DNA of 64,000 nucleotides, taken from Elephas maximus indicus (Eukaryota > Chordata > Mammalia > Proboscidea > Elephantidae). Below, in pieces: positions 10,985 through 23,089 of this stretch. How positions within the stretch are numbered: position 1 is the stretch's first letter; each line of letters starts with the position of its first letter. The stretch lies in NCBI RefSeq assembly GCF_024166365.1, contig NC_064822.1, positions 109,612,823-109,676,822 on the forward strand, in the 5' to 3' direction. Both the position numbers and the translations under genes were made by a program. Below the pieces are notes generated by a model. That model did no database searches and was not told the origin of the DNA. It saw only the letters and a program-made list of their open reading frames with translations.

Positions 10985-12590
10985 CTAATTGTAGAAAAAG
11001 CTAACAATTCAAATAGGCAAAAAAGGAAGAGGAAGAACCCTGGTTAGCTGGGCAAGTCACATGACTTTGGGGGCCATGCTGAGTCTACACCTATTTTAAG
11101 GTAGAAGTCTGTATAGTCTGGTTCTCTCATGGTTTAGTGCTCTGTTCAGTACAGTTGCTCAGGGAGGTGGGATTCTGAAGGGTGTATTGCACTGATAAAG
11201 ATCTGAAGCTCTCAGGAGTTTGGGGTAGAAGGGGATTGGCCACAACCTGGTTTGAGGACCATTAGGTTGATCCTTGGGTGACTCTAGGGGTTGGATCTAG
11301 AGGACAGGAGCCCTTTCCAATGGATCCCATCATCTACCTTCAAGTGGTAGGCTCATGGAGAGGTGATCTGACCAGATCCTCACCAGCCCCTCCAAGGTTT
11401 TTCTCTCTACTTACTCTATCATTCCATGATATTTAAAATTCCTTGAATAAAGAACAAATCAAAATTGCAAGTACTCCTGGGAAAGAGAGCCAAGTGGCTT
11501 AGATCCATGGCAGCTCCATTTCTGGGAGTAGGGCATGCCTTACTCTGCCAGATCAAACAAAGTAAAGTGACCGCTGTGGTTCCCCCAAGAGATAGGGATT
11601 AGGGATGGAAAAGCATTCCTGTCCCTGAATCCAGGGATGAAATACAGAAAGGACAATTAACCATACCCAGAGCAGGAAGAACTCTGAGGCAGAGCTGTCA
11701 AAGGCTCAGATGAGGAGCTGAAAAGAGAGACTAAAATTGAGAAGGACAGAACTATGAGCAGGAAGACTCAGTTCCAGAAATCAGTGCTGGGGGAAATGGG
11801 AAGGATGGGGCAGGGATGGCATCCGGGGAGGGGAGTGTGTCAGAGAAGGAGAAGAACAAGGCTGAGTGGAGGTGCAACGCAAGAGATTGTCTAAAGTTGA
11901 ATTAACAGCAGGCAGGGGGGTGATGGCTAGGCCTGGGGCAGGGGGTAGTAGGGTGAGGAAGGGAGGGTAGCAGTTGCTTTGAAGGTCTGAGAGGGAGCTC
12001 TTTGCAGAGGGCAGCGCTACCAGGTGAGGGACCAGGAGCCTGGGTCTTAAAAGTAAAAAAATCAGGTTATATTTCACAGCTTGCCCTGAATAAAGAGATT
12101 GAATTTGGCCAAGAATAAGTCCCTAGGAAGCGATTATGAGCACCCGCCCGTCTATCTTGTTGATGAATATGGAGTGGGAGCAAAGTTGAGAATGTAGGCG
12201 TCTGACAAGGTCTTTATGATTCTAGAATCACTTATTATACCTTCTTCCTCCTCCTCTGCCTTGGCTAATGAGCTGTGGGTACCCACGGCACAAAGAGCAA
12301 CAAGCCATTCATTGTAGGTAATGCAGAAACCTGGTTGGGCCCTTCTGGACTTCTGAAGAAACTGGTTTTTGTTTTTGTTGTTGTTTTTCAACTATCCCTT
12401 TGCTCCCGGCAGGACTAATCCCCTACTCTACACCCGAAACTTCTCTAAGTCCCTGAAAATCCTTCAGGGTCCATACCCTTCAACAACTACCAGCTCTAGA
12501 ATTTCTAACCCTGAGAACTAGAAGTCCTTTCCGCTCTGTAGCACTGATTCCGCCTCCTGAAATGCAGCTTCATTTCCTCTGCACCAGGAA
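10985..12590. other. Unassigned intergenic sequence
   Basis: No supported gene or repeat. The 98-residue minus frame at 11781-12077 is proline/serine-rich because of a G-rich + strand stretch, and is taken as chance. Confidence 0.4.
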
Positions 12591-12735
12591 ATGGCATCTG
12601 GGTTCATCCTTCCCTGCAATCTGGCTTCTCCTCCAGAGACCCTCATCTTGAAGACTAGCACCATCACCCAGTCAGTCACGCTGACCAGAAGTCTGGGAGC
12701 CATTCTGCATTCCTCCCCCTCTATCAACTTCTCTA

Positions 12736-12850
12736 GGACAACAAATATTTATCGAGCATCTTCGACAAGCCACGCCCTTTTCATCGTGCTGAAGAACAGC
12801 ATGTACAAAACAAGCCCCTGCCCTCGTGGGCTTGCCATCAGTGACTATGA
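12736..12850 (-). repeat. L2 LINE fragment
   Basis: ACAACAAATATTTATCGAGC, then CCCTGCCCTCGTGGGCTTG, matches the reverse of the L2 3' end in order. It is short and diverged. Confidence 0.55.
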
Positions 12851-12965
12851 TGAGATTCTACCTTCTGAACATTTATTACCTCTGACCCTCTTCCCTTCTG
12901 TCACCATCTTCAGTCTTCCTCTGTCACCTGGAATCCTCTACTTAGCAGAAAGAGTGATCCTTCCA

Positions 12966-13831
12966 GACAACACACAATACAGGAGAGGTCAGCACAACGA
13001 AGTAAGCCAAAAGCAGTTTCCTGAATAAACTGACTGCTTCAAAGGCTAGTGTAGAAGGGACGGGGGTTTGGGGACCATGGTTTCAGGGGACATCAAAGTC
13101 AATTAGCATAATAAAATCTATTAGGAAAACATTCTGCATCCCACTTTGGAGAGTGGCGTCTAGGGTCTTAAACGCTACAAGCGGCCATCTAAGATGCATC
13201 AATTGGTCTCAACCCACCTGGATCCAAGGAGAATGAAGAACACCAAAGACATAAGGTAATTATGAGCCCAAAAAACAGAAAGCGCCACATAAATCAGAGA
13301 CTACATCAGCCTGAGACCAGAAGAACTAGATGGTTCCCAGCTACAACTGATGAGTGCCCTGACAGGGAACACAACAGAGAATCCCTGAGGGAGCAGAAGA
13401 GCAGTGAGATGCAGACCTCAGTTCTCGTAAAAAGACCAGACTTAATGGTCTGACTGAGACTAGAATGACCCTGCAGGTCATGGTCCCCAGGCCTTCTGTT
13501 AACCCTAGACTGGAACCACTCCTAAAGCCAGATCTTCAGACAGGGATTGGACTGGACTATGAGATAGAAAATGATACAGGTGAAGACTGAGCTTCTTGGC
13601 TCAAGTAGACACATGAGACTATGTGGGCAGCTCCTATCTGGAGGGGAGATGAGAGGGCAGAGGGGGTTAGAAGTTGGTCGAATGGACACAAACATAGAGA
13701 GTGGAGGGAAGGAGGGTGCTGTCTCATTAGGGGGAGAGCAACTAGGAGTATACAGCAGGGTGTATATAAATTTTTGTATGAGAGACTGACTTGATTTGTA
13801 AACTTTCACTTAAACCACAATAAAAAAAAGG
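12966..13831 (+). mobile_element. L1-type retrotransposon 3' end, longest copy
   Basis: The most extended of the four copies. It runs through GTTTCCTGAATAAACTGAC, GGGGACCATGGTTTCAGGGG and ATTATGAGCCCAAAAAACAG to AAACCACAATAAAAAAAAG. A near-perfect 10-bp target duplication flanks it: GATCCTTCCA at 12956-12965 and GATCTTTCCA at 13832-13841. It is only 3' untranslated sequence. The 145-residue frame at 12591-13028 crosses its 5' boundary and so is not a real gene. Confidence 0.87.
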
Positions 13832-13841
13832 GATCTTTCCA

Positions 13842-14429
13842 AATCCAGTTCTGCCCTTGTCACTACTTTGTCAAAAAGCTCAGACGAACTTGGATGATGT
13901 ATACCAACAGAAATAAACCAAGAAAAAAAAAAAGTGGAGTGAAAAAAGGAAGTTGTAAGTGATATGATAACAGTTGAACATCTTTTTTCTTTAAAGCATC
14001 AGTATATGTTACTCAGGGATACATGTATGTGGTAAAAACGTAAAAACAGGGGCTGAAAGAACCGCTCCAAATCCACCATGTGGTGCCTCTGGGGAAGGTG
14101 GTGAATTGAACTAAAGAAAGGGAACAAAGGGAACTTCAACTTTATCTGTAATGACCTGTTTATTTTATTTTGAAAACTCAAGAGCAAAGTTGACAAAATG
14201 TTAACAGTAGTTTAACAAAACCTCAAGTATGGACAATGGGTACAGAGTGTTACATGACTCTCTGTATTTTCTGTGTTACAGGAAAACTCGTCAAAATCTA
14301 ACCTATAAAATCCTTGAGTCCCTCACTGTCTCCACGCCCTTAGCCTTGCCTATGGGGCCCTTTAGGAGTCTGTACCAACCTCCTCTGCGGCCTCATTGCT
14401 CTACATTGAAGTTCTCCAAAGAGCCATAG
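13842..14429. other. Unassigned AT-rich sequence
   Basis: A-rich stretches (13919-13935) and no exon. Part may be an old L1 fragment, but I could not assign it. Confidence 0.35.
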
Positions 14430-14525
14430 GCTTTCTTGCCTCTGTGCCTTTGCCAGTGCTGTTCCCCTCTCCTGAATGCCCTTTCCTGCATTGCTACTTC
14501 ACTCCTGTCCTTCCTGTCTAAGCTA
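14430..14525 (+). repeat. L2 LINE fragment
   Basis: TTGCCTCTGTGCCTTTGCCAG, TGCTGTTCCCCTCTCCTGAATG and CCTTTCC fit the L2 3' untranslated region in order and spacing. Confidence 0.6.
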
Positions 14526-15186
14526 CAGGGACATGGTATGGGTTGAGGTGGGATGGCTAGTGTGGACCTGGGAGGCAGAAACGTTTCTGGGGAGGGCAAA
14601 TCTTTCTTGTACTGGTTTGTATTCAGCAGCAGCTAGAAAGACAGATCACCTGTTTCTTTTTATTTAAAATCTGGTTTGTTTCAAAACTGTTATCAGTGAG
14701 GGGTAGATGGAAAGAGTAAGACCCTCCACAGAGCCCTCCCCCCATCAGATCCTCCCCAAATAGCCCAGCCCTGAGGCAGAAGCTTCCCAGCAGAATAAGG
14801 AAAACTGATAACCTCATTCCTTGGTCTGGCTCTGGTAGGATTATCTTCCGGGTTTCCCTGCTGGTGTGGGAAGAGCTGCTTTAGCACAGGCCAGTGCCAT
14901 CCTGTGACTAAAGGGAGGAAAGCTCGGCCTGAGCCTGATTTGGTCCCAAGCTCCTGATGGGCTGCTGAGCAGGGAGATGAACGAACTCTGGGCCCAAACA
15001 CTGTCTCCAGGGCATGCTGCAGCTGACTTCTACACATGATGTTGCGTCTTCTTTATCATCCTTGCTTCCTCTTTCACAGACTAGCATGGGTGCTCCTCAG
15101 ATGCCATCCCCATGGCAACTGTCCTTTCCGCTTTCCAGCACACATCACCCTGCTTTATAACTGCATGTATATGTACCTGTCTTTTG

Positions 15187-15272
15187 CATCAGATTGTGTG
15201 CTCCCAGCGGGCAGGGACTAGGTCTGTCTCCAGCACCTGATATTCTCCTGACTCGTAGTAAGTGCTCAAAGC
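15187..15272 (+). repeat. L2 LINE 3' end
   Basis: TGTGTGCTCCCAGCGGGCAGG and GACTAGGTCTGTCTCC, then CGTAGTAAGTGCTCAAAG, is the L2 terminal pattern. Confidence 0.65.
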
Positions 15273-15339
15273 TGGTTTTGTTTGTTTGTTTGTTTTGATC
15301 AAATGATAGAATGACTAAGTGAACTCTCTCCCCCACTAA

Positions 15340-15456
15340 ACTGTGAATACCTTGTTGACAGATACTGCACCCTGATCATTTCTGGATCCTCAGTGCCTAG
15401 TATAGTGCTTGGCACATAGTAGGTGCTCAATAAATGTTTGTGCAGTTGAGTGAATG
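15340..15456 (+). repeat. L2 LINE 3' end
   Basis: A well-preserved L2 end: AACTGTGAATACCTTG, GTGCCTAGTATAGTGCTTGG, CACATAGTAGGTGCTCAATA, then AATGTTTGTGCAGTTGAGTGAATGG. Confidence 0.8.
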
Positions 15457-16991
15457 GTCCGCAGCTTCTCACCTTACAACCTGGGGAGGTGGGAGAGAAT
15501 CCCTGCTTCTCCCTCCCTCCTCCCCCAACATGTATCAGGGCTGGTGGCTGATGCTGTGGAGCCCTTCCTGCCTGTGATGACCATACACCCAAATCTTCTA
15601 ATGGTACAACTGGAAGTGGTGTTTGAGTCCCTGAGCCCAGGCAACCCTCCCATAGCCTGTCCCAGGTACAGGAGGACTCCTCGGGAGAAGTGGTGCTTCA
15701 GGGCTCCTCCCCACTCACTTGAGTCTCCAGCATTATCCAAGTTCCCACTGTCCACCCTCAATTCTTCCTGCTATCACACAAGTCTTGTTTCATCTTACTG
15801 TATTCTCAGGAAGGATGTCCTGTAGCCAATTGTATCTGCTCCTCAACCTGAAATAAAATACAGGTTCTGTCCCATTTTAGAACTAAGGTTTCCCCGTCAA
15901 GAACTTTCTTTTAAAGTTCATATCACCATACTACTTCCAAATTCAGTCTCTTCTCCTCCTAGATTAAACTAAACATGTTTTAATTTTTACCCCCTTCTCC
16001 CATTACTCTACATCCCAACAGCTCTTGCCAACTCAGTTTGTGCTTGTTCCCTACCCCGTTTTAGGTGTGTGTTCTGGCTTCCTAACCACTCTGAACAAGT
16101 ATACTCTACTATAAGCAGGCTTGATGAATGGTTATCAAAAATTGACAAGAAGAAAAAATATACACCAAAAAGAGAAGGATTTTTTTCTGTTTTTGCTTTA
16201 GCAGAATTTATCATCTTGGTGTTTGCAAAAAGAAAGTTGTTTAGCACAATGAGAAGTGAATTTGATTTCTGCGAAGTGTTTCTGGACACATCAGTTGCCA
16301 TCATAAAGTGCATAAAGGGCCTGTAAATATCCAAGAATAAAGACCATGTCTTTTATTTATATTATGTTTCCAATTCCACCACTTTACAGGGTTTCCCCCA
16401 AAGTCCTTGGTTTAAACCTGAGTGCTGATTGGCTGCTTTAGCTTTAGTTTGTGGTCCACTGAGATCCCTGGATCCTCTTAAACTGAAGATTTCTGCACCT
16501 CCAAGTGTGACACATGAGAGAACGTGGTTCTCCTTGGCCTCAGGTCCCAGGCTCTGGGCTAGGGGAGTGGGGGTGGAGACAAATGTATATACCAAATTGG
16601 CAGTTGGGGGTGGGGGTGGGGGGGTTGGGAGAGGGGAAGCGTGGAATCTGGGCCAAGGCCAGAGGTGGCTCTCAGGGGAGTCCTCAGAGCGGGCAGCCGG
16701 ATGTCGCTCCATCCTTCCCGCCTGACGGATGGGTCTGCTGCTCAGGCACAAGCTGTCGGGCCGGGCCGCTGCCAAGGCAGAACAGTGGCGCTTCTGTGAG
16801 TGCTACTCGGCCTGCCTGGAGATTGGGGCCTGGCTAGCAGGCAGGCCAAGGGCGTGATGGAGAAAGCAGACAGCCCAGAACAGGAGCCGCGAGAGGCGGG
16901 GACCCCGAGCTGTTGGGGTCACAGGAAATATATCTGCCTCTCTGCAAGGAGGGCCACAGGACGCCATGGGGCGGGGGGAGAACCCTGTGTT

Positions 16992-16993
<2 letters not shown>
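15457..16993. other. Unassigned intergenic sequence
   Basis: No supported gene. Several frames overlap on both strands around 15454-16837, none with a recognisable domain. The 85-residue + frame at 16069-16326 is followed by an AATAAA near 16337, but has no known protein match that I recognise. Confidence 0.35.

Positions 16994-17045
<52 letters not shown>
16994..17045. repeat. (TG)n microsatellite
   Basis: About 26 uninterrupted TG units. It creates the Val/Cys-repeat frames seen around 16800-17411, which are not genes. Confidence 0.98.
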
Positions 17046-17046
<1 letters not shown>

Positions 17047-17397
17047 CAGGGGCGGGGGGGGCCTGGAAGCAGCATGTGGGAGCATTTGGGGGGAGCTGCT
17101 GGTCTAAGAAGAAAAGCAGAAAGAAGGGCTGGGGTGAAGCCCGCTCTCCTTTGATAACAGTATCCATTTTCCTTCACTTATACGATGTTTCCCGGTCAGA
17201 CTCAGAAACCTCCCAACCTCTTCTCCCATCTCTACTTGCATTTTCTGCAGCCTCAACCCGGACTCCCAGACCCATCACAGGCCCCCTCAGCCAGGCCGGC
17301 GGGATCCCTGCGCCTCACACTTGGGACCAGGGAATCCAGGAGGCCCTGCACTCCGCCTCTGGCCGGGCTCCGACCCCGCCCGGCAGCCGCCTCCCTC

Positions 17398-17665
17398 TCA
17401 GCGTTAATTAAAACTTGCTAGATGGAGAGGCTGGCGCGGGCGGCTCCGTTTTATTTGCAGCATCTTTCATGCTGCTGACGATCGTAAAGGGCTTTAATAT
17501 TGAAATATGGGCCATTTTCCCAGCTCCAGCCCTCGCCGCGCGCTCCCCACACCCCCACACCCAGCCATCCCAGGCTTGATGAAAGAGCCCCTGCAAATCC
17601 ATTAAGAAGAGATAATTGAAAACTCCCGGGTAATATTTAAGGCCGCGCGCCGACGCGCCCGCCAG
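17398..17665. promoter_or_regulatory. Candidate conserved enhancer-like block
   Basis: It begins with TTAATTAA (17404-17411), then GGGCTTTAATATTGAAATAT and AGATAATTGAAAACTCCCGG, ending in a CpG-rich stretch (17641-17665). Dense homeodomain-type cores in unique sequence next to CpGs are typical of developmental enhancers. This is inference; conservation was not measured. Confidence 0.4.
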
Positions 17666-17884
17666 TGCCGGTGCGTGCCGGCCCCTGCGCCAGAGGCCCC
17701 GCAGCCATCAATAGCATGTCCTCCAGGCTCGCCGACGCCCGTGGCCTTAGCGGAGCCTCCTCTCTGAGCAGGCCTCACCGCTCTTCTCAAAAGGCCTGCT
17801 CTACCTCCCTGACTCTGTGGAAGAACTTGCCTGAGAGACACCGAGTTCCAAAAAGAGTGACAAGTCAGACAAGACGCGCGGTGG

Positions 17885-18425
17885 GGTGGCATCTTGTCCC
17901 ACTCCTCCAGTTTGGACTTGATGTGCCAACAACAAGAACTGCTCCTTGCCTCTGGGCATTCCATTCCCCTCTGCCTGAAGTGTCCTTCCGTTGTTTGTCC
18001 ACGTGTGGGGTTGCCCTTCTCCCTCACAAACAGCCCACCTCAATCAAAAGTTAGTGCTGGCATGTGGCTAGTGGGTGGGAGTGTAGCTGCACCAAAAGTG
18101 ATCATGACATGATCACTGTTGAACTCTGTGGTGAGGACACAGGGCTTTCTTAGACTGGCCTGTCTTCTATGTTTTCAATTTTCTACAACAAAAATTGTTA
18201 AAAAAAAAAAAAAAAAACAGCTCAAGCATCTTTCTTTACTCCTCTCTTTCCCGTAAAGATCGAGTACCTGTTGTCCTTTAGAAATGTACTGTCATTGTTT
18301 AAAGTCTGTCCCCATTAGCTGTGACATCTTGGGGACGGGATTAGGCCTGATTCCCTCCTTATCCCTTGCTCCTGGTTCAGTGCCTAGCACATAGCATGTG
18401 CTCAGTAAACCTCATTGAATTGGCT
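17885..18425 (+). repeat. L2 LINE 3' region, interrupted
   Basis: L2-like pieces lie in order: GCCTCTGGGCATTCCATTCCC near 17948, then GCTCAAGCATC at 18221, and the terminal GTGCCTAGCACATAGCATGTG and CTCAGTAAACCTCATTGAAT. A poly(A)-ending insertion (about 18050-18218) splits it. Confidence 0.6.
18050..18218 (+). mobile_element. Poly(A)-tailed retroelement fragment in L2
   Basis: About 170 bp ending in an A-run (18199-18217), lying within an L2 element. The family is not recognised; it may be an old L1 3' end. It contains a perfect 21-bp palindrome at 18097-18117. Confidence 0.4.
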
Positions 18426-19080
18426 GTTTTCTGACCCCCTAGAGGTCTCCAGGGTTTCATGGTTAGGATGCAAGTGCATAAGGAGAAGAGGAGGGCAGGG
18501 GTGGGGGCTGTGGGGGCTGGGTTGGGGGCCATGTCTGTCTCCCACAGTTACTGGCTTCAGGAGGTTCCCAGGCTGGGATAAGGGGATGGTGGAAAGGCTG
18601 AGCAGCCTGTTCTGCTCTGTGGCTTAGGAATTCTCAGGTCTCTGCCTGGTCTTTTGAGAATGATTTCCTATTCCTTTTGGCTCACTTCTCCAATCAGGTT
18701 AGACTCTAATATCCTGCTGTGGGTATGGGTGTGTGTATGTGTGTGTGTGAATGTGTCTTGGGCAGGCAGGGAGGGGGAGGGTTGAAAACCCACCTGCAAA
18801 AGATATGAGTGGTTCTGGCATTCCCATCAATGCCCAGCTGGCTCCCTATCCCTCCACAGGGCCTTTCTTGATCACGGCTCCTGCCCCAGAGTTCCCCAAC
18901 ACTCTGCCCAGCACCAGCCAGGGTTGTGCTCACAGGATGGTACCGCTGGGGATGGGGCTGTTCTGACTCAGCCTTCCCCACCCCCCAACCATGGTCCTAT
19001 CACAAGCGGCAGTGATAACTTCTGCCTGGGCAGGATGAGGCCCACACCATCTGACTCTCCATTTCCAACCCAAGGGCTTC
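18426..19080. other. Unassigned sequence with short TG-rich run
   Basis: Contains an imperfect TG run (about 18721-18756) and G-rich sequence. No gene or confident repeat is recognised. Confidence 0.4.
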
Positions 19081-19299
19081 TCATTAGAACCACAGAACAG
19101 CAGAGGTGTAAGAGGCCAAAAGAACATCAAGTCCAGCCCCCTCTTAGTATCTATGGGGCAGCTGAGGACCAGAAAGGCTATGTGAAGTACCCTGGGTCAC
19201 AAAGCCATTAGTAACAGAGTCAGTGCTAGAATCCCAGCAAAATAGTGGCACAGCTAGAATGAGAATCCATCTCTCAACCCACTTAAATACACACAATTA

Positions 19300-19495
19300 G
19301 TATTCTGAGTGCCTTTCACAAAAATCCCCTTTAAGTCTCACAGACCTACGAGATTGTATTACAATCCCCACCTACAGTTGAGGAAACTGAAGCTCAGGGA
19401 GGTGAAATTTGTCTAGTGTCACACACTGGTAAATAACAGATCCAGGATCTGAACCCCAGTTTGACTTGCCCCAATTCCAGTGCTCCTTTTCACTC
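19300..19495 (-). repeat. MIR SINE
   Basis: Reverse MIR order: TATTCTGAGTGCCTTTCAC, AATCCCCACCTACAGTTGAGG, AAACTGAAGCTCAGGGAGGT, GTGTCACACACTGGTAAATA and GATCTGAACCCCAG. Confidence 0.75.
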
Positions 19496-20097
19496 ACTTC
19501 TTTGGTGTACCCTAACCCCTGGCTTCGCCCCTGAGCCAGGGTGGGCCAGGGGACCCTTGGCCAGTTTCCTAGACATTCTCCCTTCAGCCCTGGGACATCT
19601 GCAGCCAGAGATCTTTTCTCTCCTGAACCCTACCTCCTCCACCAGGCATTGCTCTTTGCCCCAAATGCAGGGCAGGGTGAGGAGTCCCACTGTGGTCCCG
19701 GGTGCAGGTTTCCCTGACCTGAAGCCATGCGGAGCCCAGTTTCCTGCTGCACAGCCTTGCTACTGTTGGTGACCACTGAGGCCTCAGCCATAAATCCCCA
19801 GGTCTCAGCTCATAACCATTAGGAAGCAATTGGGCTCATCAGGACGCCTTTATGAGACTCAGGTCAGATAAAATGGATTGCCGGGGGTCAGGAACAGGGG
19901 GTCTCCTTGCCTTGCCTCACTTCCGAGGTGTCCTCACCACCCAGATGCTGGCAGATTCCATTTGACTCAGCTGCAGATCTAAGTGGGGGCGCTGTCACTG
20001 TGGGGGTGAAGATGTATCCTCTGGTAATCCACACCCACGGAAAGGTAAAAGCCTGGAAATGTAAAGCCTCAGATAGCCCACAGTCAGCAGTGCTGGA

Positions 20098-20172
20098 GAT
20101 ACACACATGCGCACACACACACACAAGCACACACAATGACACATATTCAGACTCTTGCACACTCTCACACCC
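20098..20172. repeat. Imperfect (CA)n-rich tract
   Basis: ACACACATGCGCACACACAC with interrupted CA units continuing to about 20172. Confidence 0.85.
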
Positions 20173-20384
20173 CATCTAAACTCTCCAGCAACCACTCCCT
20201 GCAACCCAGCCCCGCTTCAAATCTCCTGGTGTTCTCACACCCTGTTCCACCCTTAAAGTGTATCTAAATTGACAATTTTCAAACATCATAGTGACTAATG
20301 ACCTGGGGAGCTTGTGAAAAAGTAGGTTCTGATTCAGCAGATCTAGGGCAGGGCCTGAGATTCTGCATGTCTAACCTGTTCCCA

Positions 20385-20757
20385 GGTGATGCCTGCCACT
20401 TCTGGAATGCAGTTCCAGTTCCCTTTCTCTTCACATGGCTCCTTCTCACCCTTCAATCGGAGCTCACAGGGCACTTCCTCAGAGAAGCCTTCTCTGACCA
20501 CCTAAGTGAAAATGCATTCCCACTCTACCCTCTCTACCCTTTCCTTAGCCCCCTTCATAGCAGGAATTACAACTTCCATTTATGTGTGTGCTTTTTTGCT
20601 TACTTGTTTTTTTTTGTCTGTCTCACCCCCTGAAATGTAGGCTCCCTGAACTCAGGCATACACCTGCTCTGTTCATTAATGAATCCTCAGCCCCCAGTGC
20701 CTAGCACGCAGTAGGTGCCCAGTCAGTATTGCTGAATAAATGAATTAATTAATGAAG
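20385..20757 (+). repeat. L2 LINE 3' region
   Basis: A long, well-ordered L2 3' region: CTTCCTCAGAGAAGCCTTCTC and TGACCACCTAAGTG, then GAATCCTCAGCCCCCAGTGCC, TAGCACGCAGTAGGTGCCCAG and a terminal GAATAAATGAATTAATTAATG. Confidence 0.85.
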
Positions 20758-21117
20758 TGCTTCCATGCTGAGAAGTAGTGGGCAAAGAGTTATCTACATC
20801 AGGGGCTGGGCCCTAGGCTATCAGAGGAAGCTTCTAGGAGGAAGGGAAATGGGAAGAAAAAGAACATTGTGTGGAGGAGATAAGGGAAGTGACCCAAGGA
20901 AGGGGGGGGACAAGTAAATCTGGGTAACAGATTAGTCCCTTTGGTCCCAAGTTGATATGACAGGGATGGGCAAGGGATTCTAGAGGAACAGGTCCTGAGG
21001 AGAGAGACAGGTGCTAAGAGTTTTGAAAACCAAGCTAGGCAATGAAGAAGCACATGGTCTTACCTGAACCTTGTGGGTAAAGACTTTCACTTATTTATCG
21101 TTTCCTGTGCTTAACAA

Positions 21118-21290
21118 GGAAGCCCTGGCGGCATAGTGGTTAAGAGCTACAGCTGCTAACTAAAAGATCAGCAGTTTCAATCCACCAAGGTGTTCCTTGG
21201 AAACCCTGTAGGGCAGCTCTACTCTGTGCTATAGGGTCACTATGAGTCGGAATTGACTCAACGGCAATGGTTTGGTTTTTGTTTCTTGTA
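21118..21290 (+). mobile_element. AfroSINE nested in L2
   Basis: Forward copy from AAGCCCTGGCGGCATAGTGG to GGCAATGGTTTGGTTTTTG. The target duplication is approximate: TGCTTAACAA at 21108-21117 and TGCTTAGCAA at 21291-21300. Confidence 0.92.
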
Positions 21291-21525
21291 TGCTTAGCAA
21301 ATTCTTATTGAGCCTGCTATATGTCAGGCACTGTGCTGGGTGCTGAATATACACTGGTGAACACAACAGATCTGATTCTTGCCCTCATGGAGTTTACAGC
21401 CTATCAGAAGAGACTGACATTAAACTAATTTGTTATAATTGGACTTCAGGAGAAGTATATTATGACGAGTGTGATGAGTGGTCAGAAATCTTCCCAGGAA
21501 ATGACAGTCACCCAGAGTCCTAATG
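21291..21525 (-). repeat. L2 LINE 3' region
   Basis: Reverse L2: ATTCTTATTGAGCCTGC, TGTCAGGCACTGTGCTGGGTG, GCCCTCATGGAGTTTACAG. The AfroSINE sits at its edge. Confidence 0.8.
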
Positions 21526-22570
21526 AATGGGTGCCCTTCCTTGACAGCCCCATCAATACCTCAGTTCCCATCCCAAACATACCTGCATTCCGCTATACTG
21601 CTCCTTTAAGAGGAGTGCCTCTTCCCTGAGCAGAGGAGGTTCCCAGCACACAGCCCAAGCCTGCCAAGGTTGCAAGCTATAAATCAATGCTGGCACCCCC
21701 TTGGCAGTGGGCTTTCCTCTGAGCTGCCCAGATGGCGGGCAGGCCTGGGGCTCCAGGGGCAGCCAGACACACAGGAGGGGGAAGGCAGGCAAGGTAGGGA
21801 TGCACCTGGGCCCTGGGCCCTGATGGCAACTGCCTACCTCTGTCTAAGGGCCATGGGCCAGGGAAAATGCCAAGATCCTTCTATTCCAGTCACAGGGACC
21901 TTCTGACTCTTGAGTCACAGGATCATCACCCCCACCTCTGCCAGTGGCCCAGGCCTTGCAGACATCTTTTAAGAGCAAGAGCCATGAATTTTCTTTCTGG
22001 ATGACCTCTCAGGGCAACTGTCTGCTCCAGCATCCAGCCTGAAAATTCTGCATGTGGTTTGACCCCGTTCCCTTTTGCTGAGGCCAAGGCGTGTTATTTT
22101 ACACTCTGTGAAGGACAGCAGCTTCCCGTTCTGTGGGGACTTTGAGGCTGTGATGACATGCCCCCTCTGCCTTCACTTTAAGTCTCCCAGAAAGGCAGGA
22201 CAACAAGACTTCTCAAGGTCAGTTGGAGAGGGTAGAATTCTGTCCTCTTGGGGGTTGCCATCCCTCAGCCACCCTAACAGGTGCTGTGACAGAGGGAACA
22301 TATGTCTCTCCCACTCCGGAGGACAGTGACAACATCTCGTCAGCCACAGCCCCAGAGAGCTCAGCTCAGCAGGCCCTGGCAGAACTGGAAAGGCAGCCTG
22401 CCTCCCGGGCCTGGGCTTGGGTTATGTGTGGAGGGGTAGGAGCAAAGCCTGACCGCCCTTCCCACAAAGGAATAGATGGGCTTGCCTGCCCTTCTCCCCA
22501 AAACAGCCAAGAATATTTCTAAAACAGGGGAAAATTCCTGGGTTATAGGATGATAGAGACTTCCTGAGAT
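21526..22570. other. Unassigned intergenic sequence
   Basis: GC-moderate sequence with small frames only (up to 99 residues at 22223-22522), none recognisable. Confidence 0.4.
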
Positions 22571-22574
22571 GCTC

Positions 22575-22685
22575 TTGTCCTCATGGAGCTCACAAGGGCT
22601 TAGAGATCATCTCTCACACTCATTATGCAGATGGGCAAACTGAGACCCAGAGAAGTAAACCCAGGTCTTTTAACATTCAGGTTAT
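22575..22685 (-). repeat. MIR-like fragment
   Basis: TCATTATGCAGATGGGCAAAC, TGAGACCCAGAGAAGTAAAC resembles the reverse MIR core. Low certainty. Confidence 0.4.
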
Positions 22686-23089
22686 TTTTACTGTAACACA
22701 TTTGCCTCCTGAATAGAAACCCCCTGAGCCACTACCAAACGGGATATATTAGGTTCCAACTGTAGTAGAATAGATGGAGGTTAGATAACAAGTAGAACTT
22801 TCTCAGAGTGGTAGATCACAGGAAAGGATGAGAGTCAAAGTAAGTAAAGGAATCAAGTTATCTAAAACAGTGGGGGATGGGGTGGGGGGATGGGATAGAC
22901 TCAGGAATCAGGTTGGAATTTGGCAAAAAGATAGGAAATGTAGAGACTGAGGGGAGAAGATGGGGTGGCATGGAGCCCAGAACAGAACAGCTGGGCAGTA
23001 AGAGTGACTTTCCCAGTCCTCTGGGGATGTGTTCTCCATTCAGAACCCCCAGCCTTCATGTGTTTCAGGTTTCCGGGTATTTACAGTAG

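Noticed and set aside
12591..13028. 145-residue plus frame
   Set aside because: It runs across the 5' boundary of the L1-type insertion at 12966, so it cannot be an old gene.
16069..16345. Possible processed pseudogene ending in AATAAA
   Set aside because: No protein family recognised, no poly(A) tail and no flanking duplication.
16800..17411. 203-residue plus frame and its minus partners
   Set aside because: They cross the (TG)n array and have overlapping frames on both strands; no domain.
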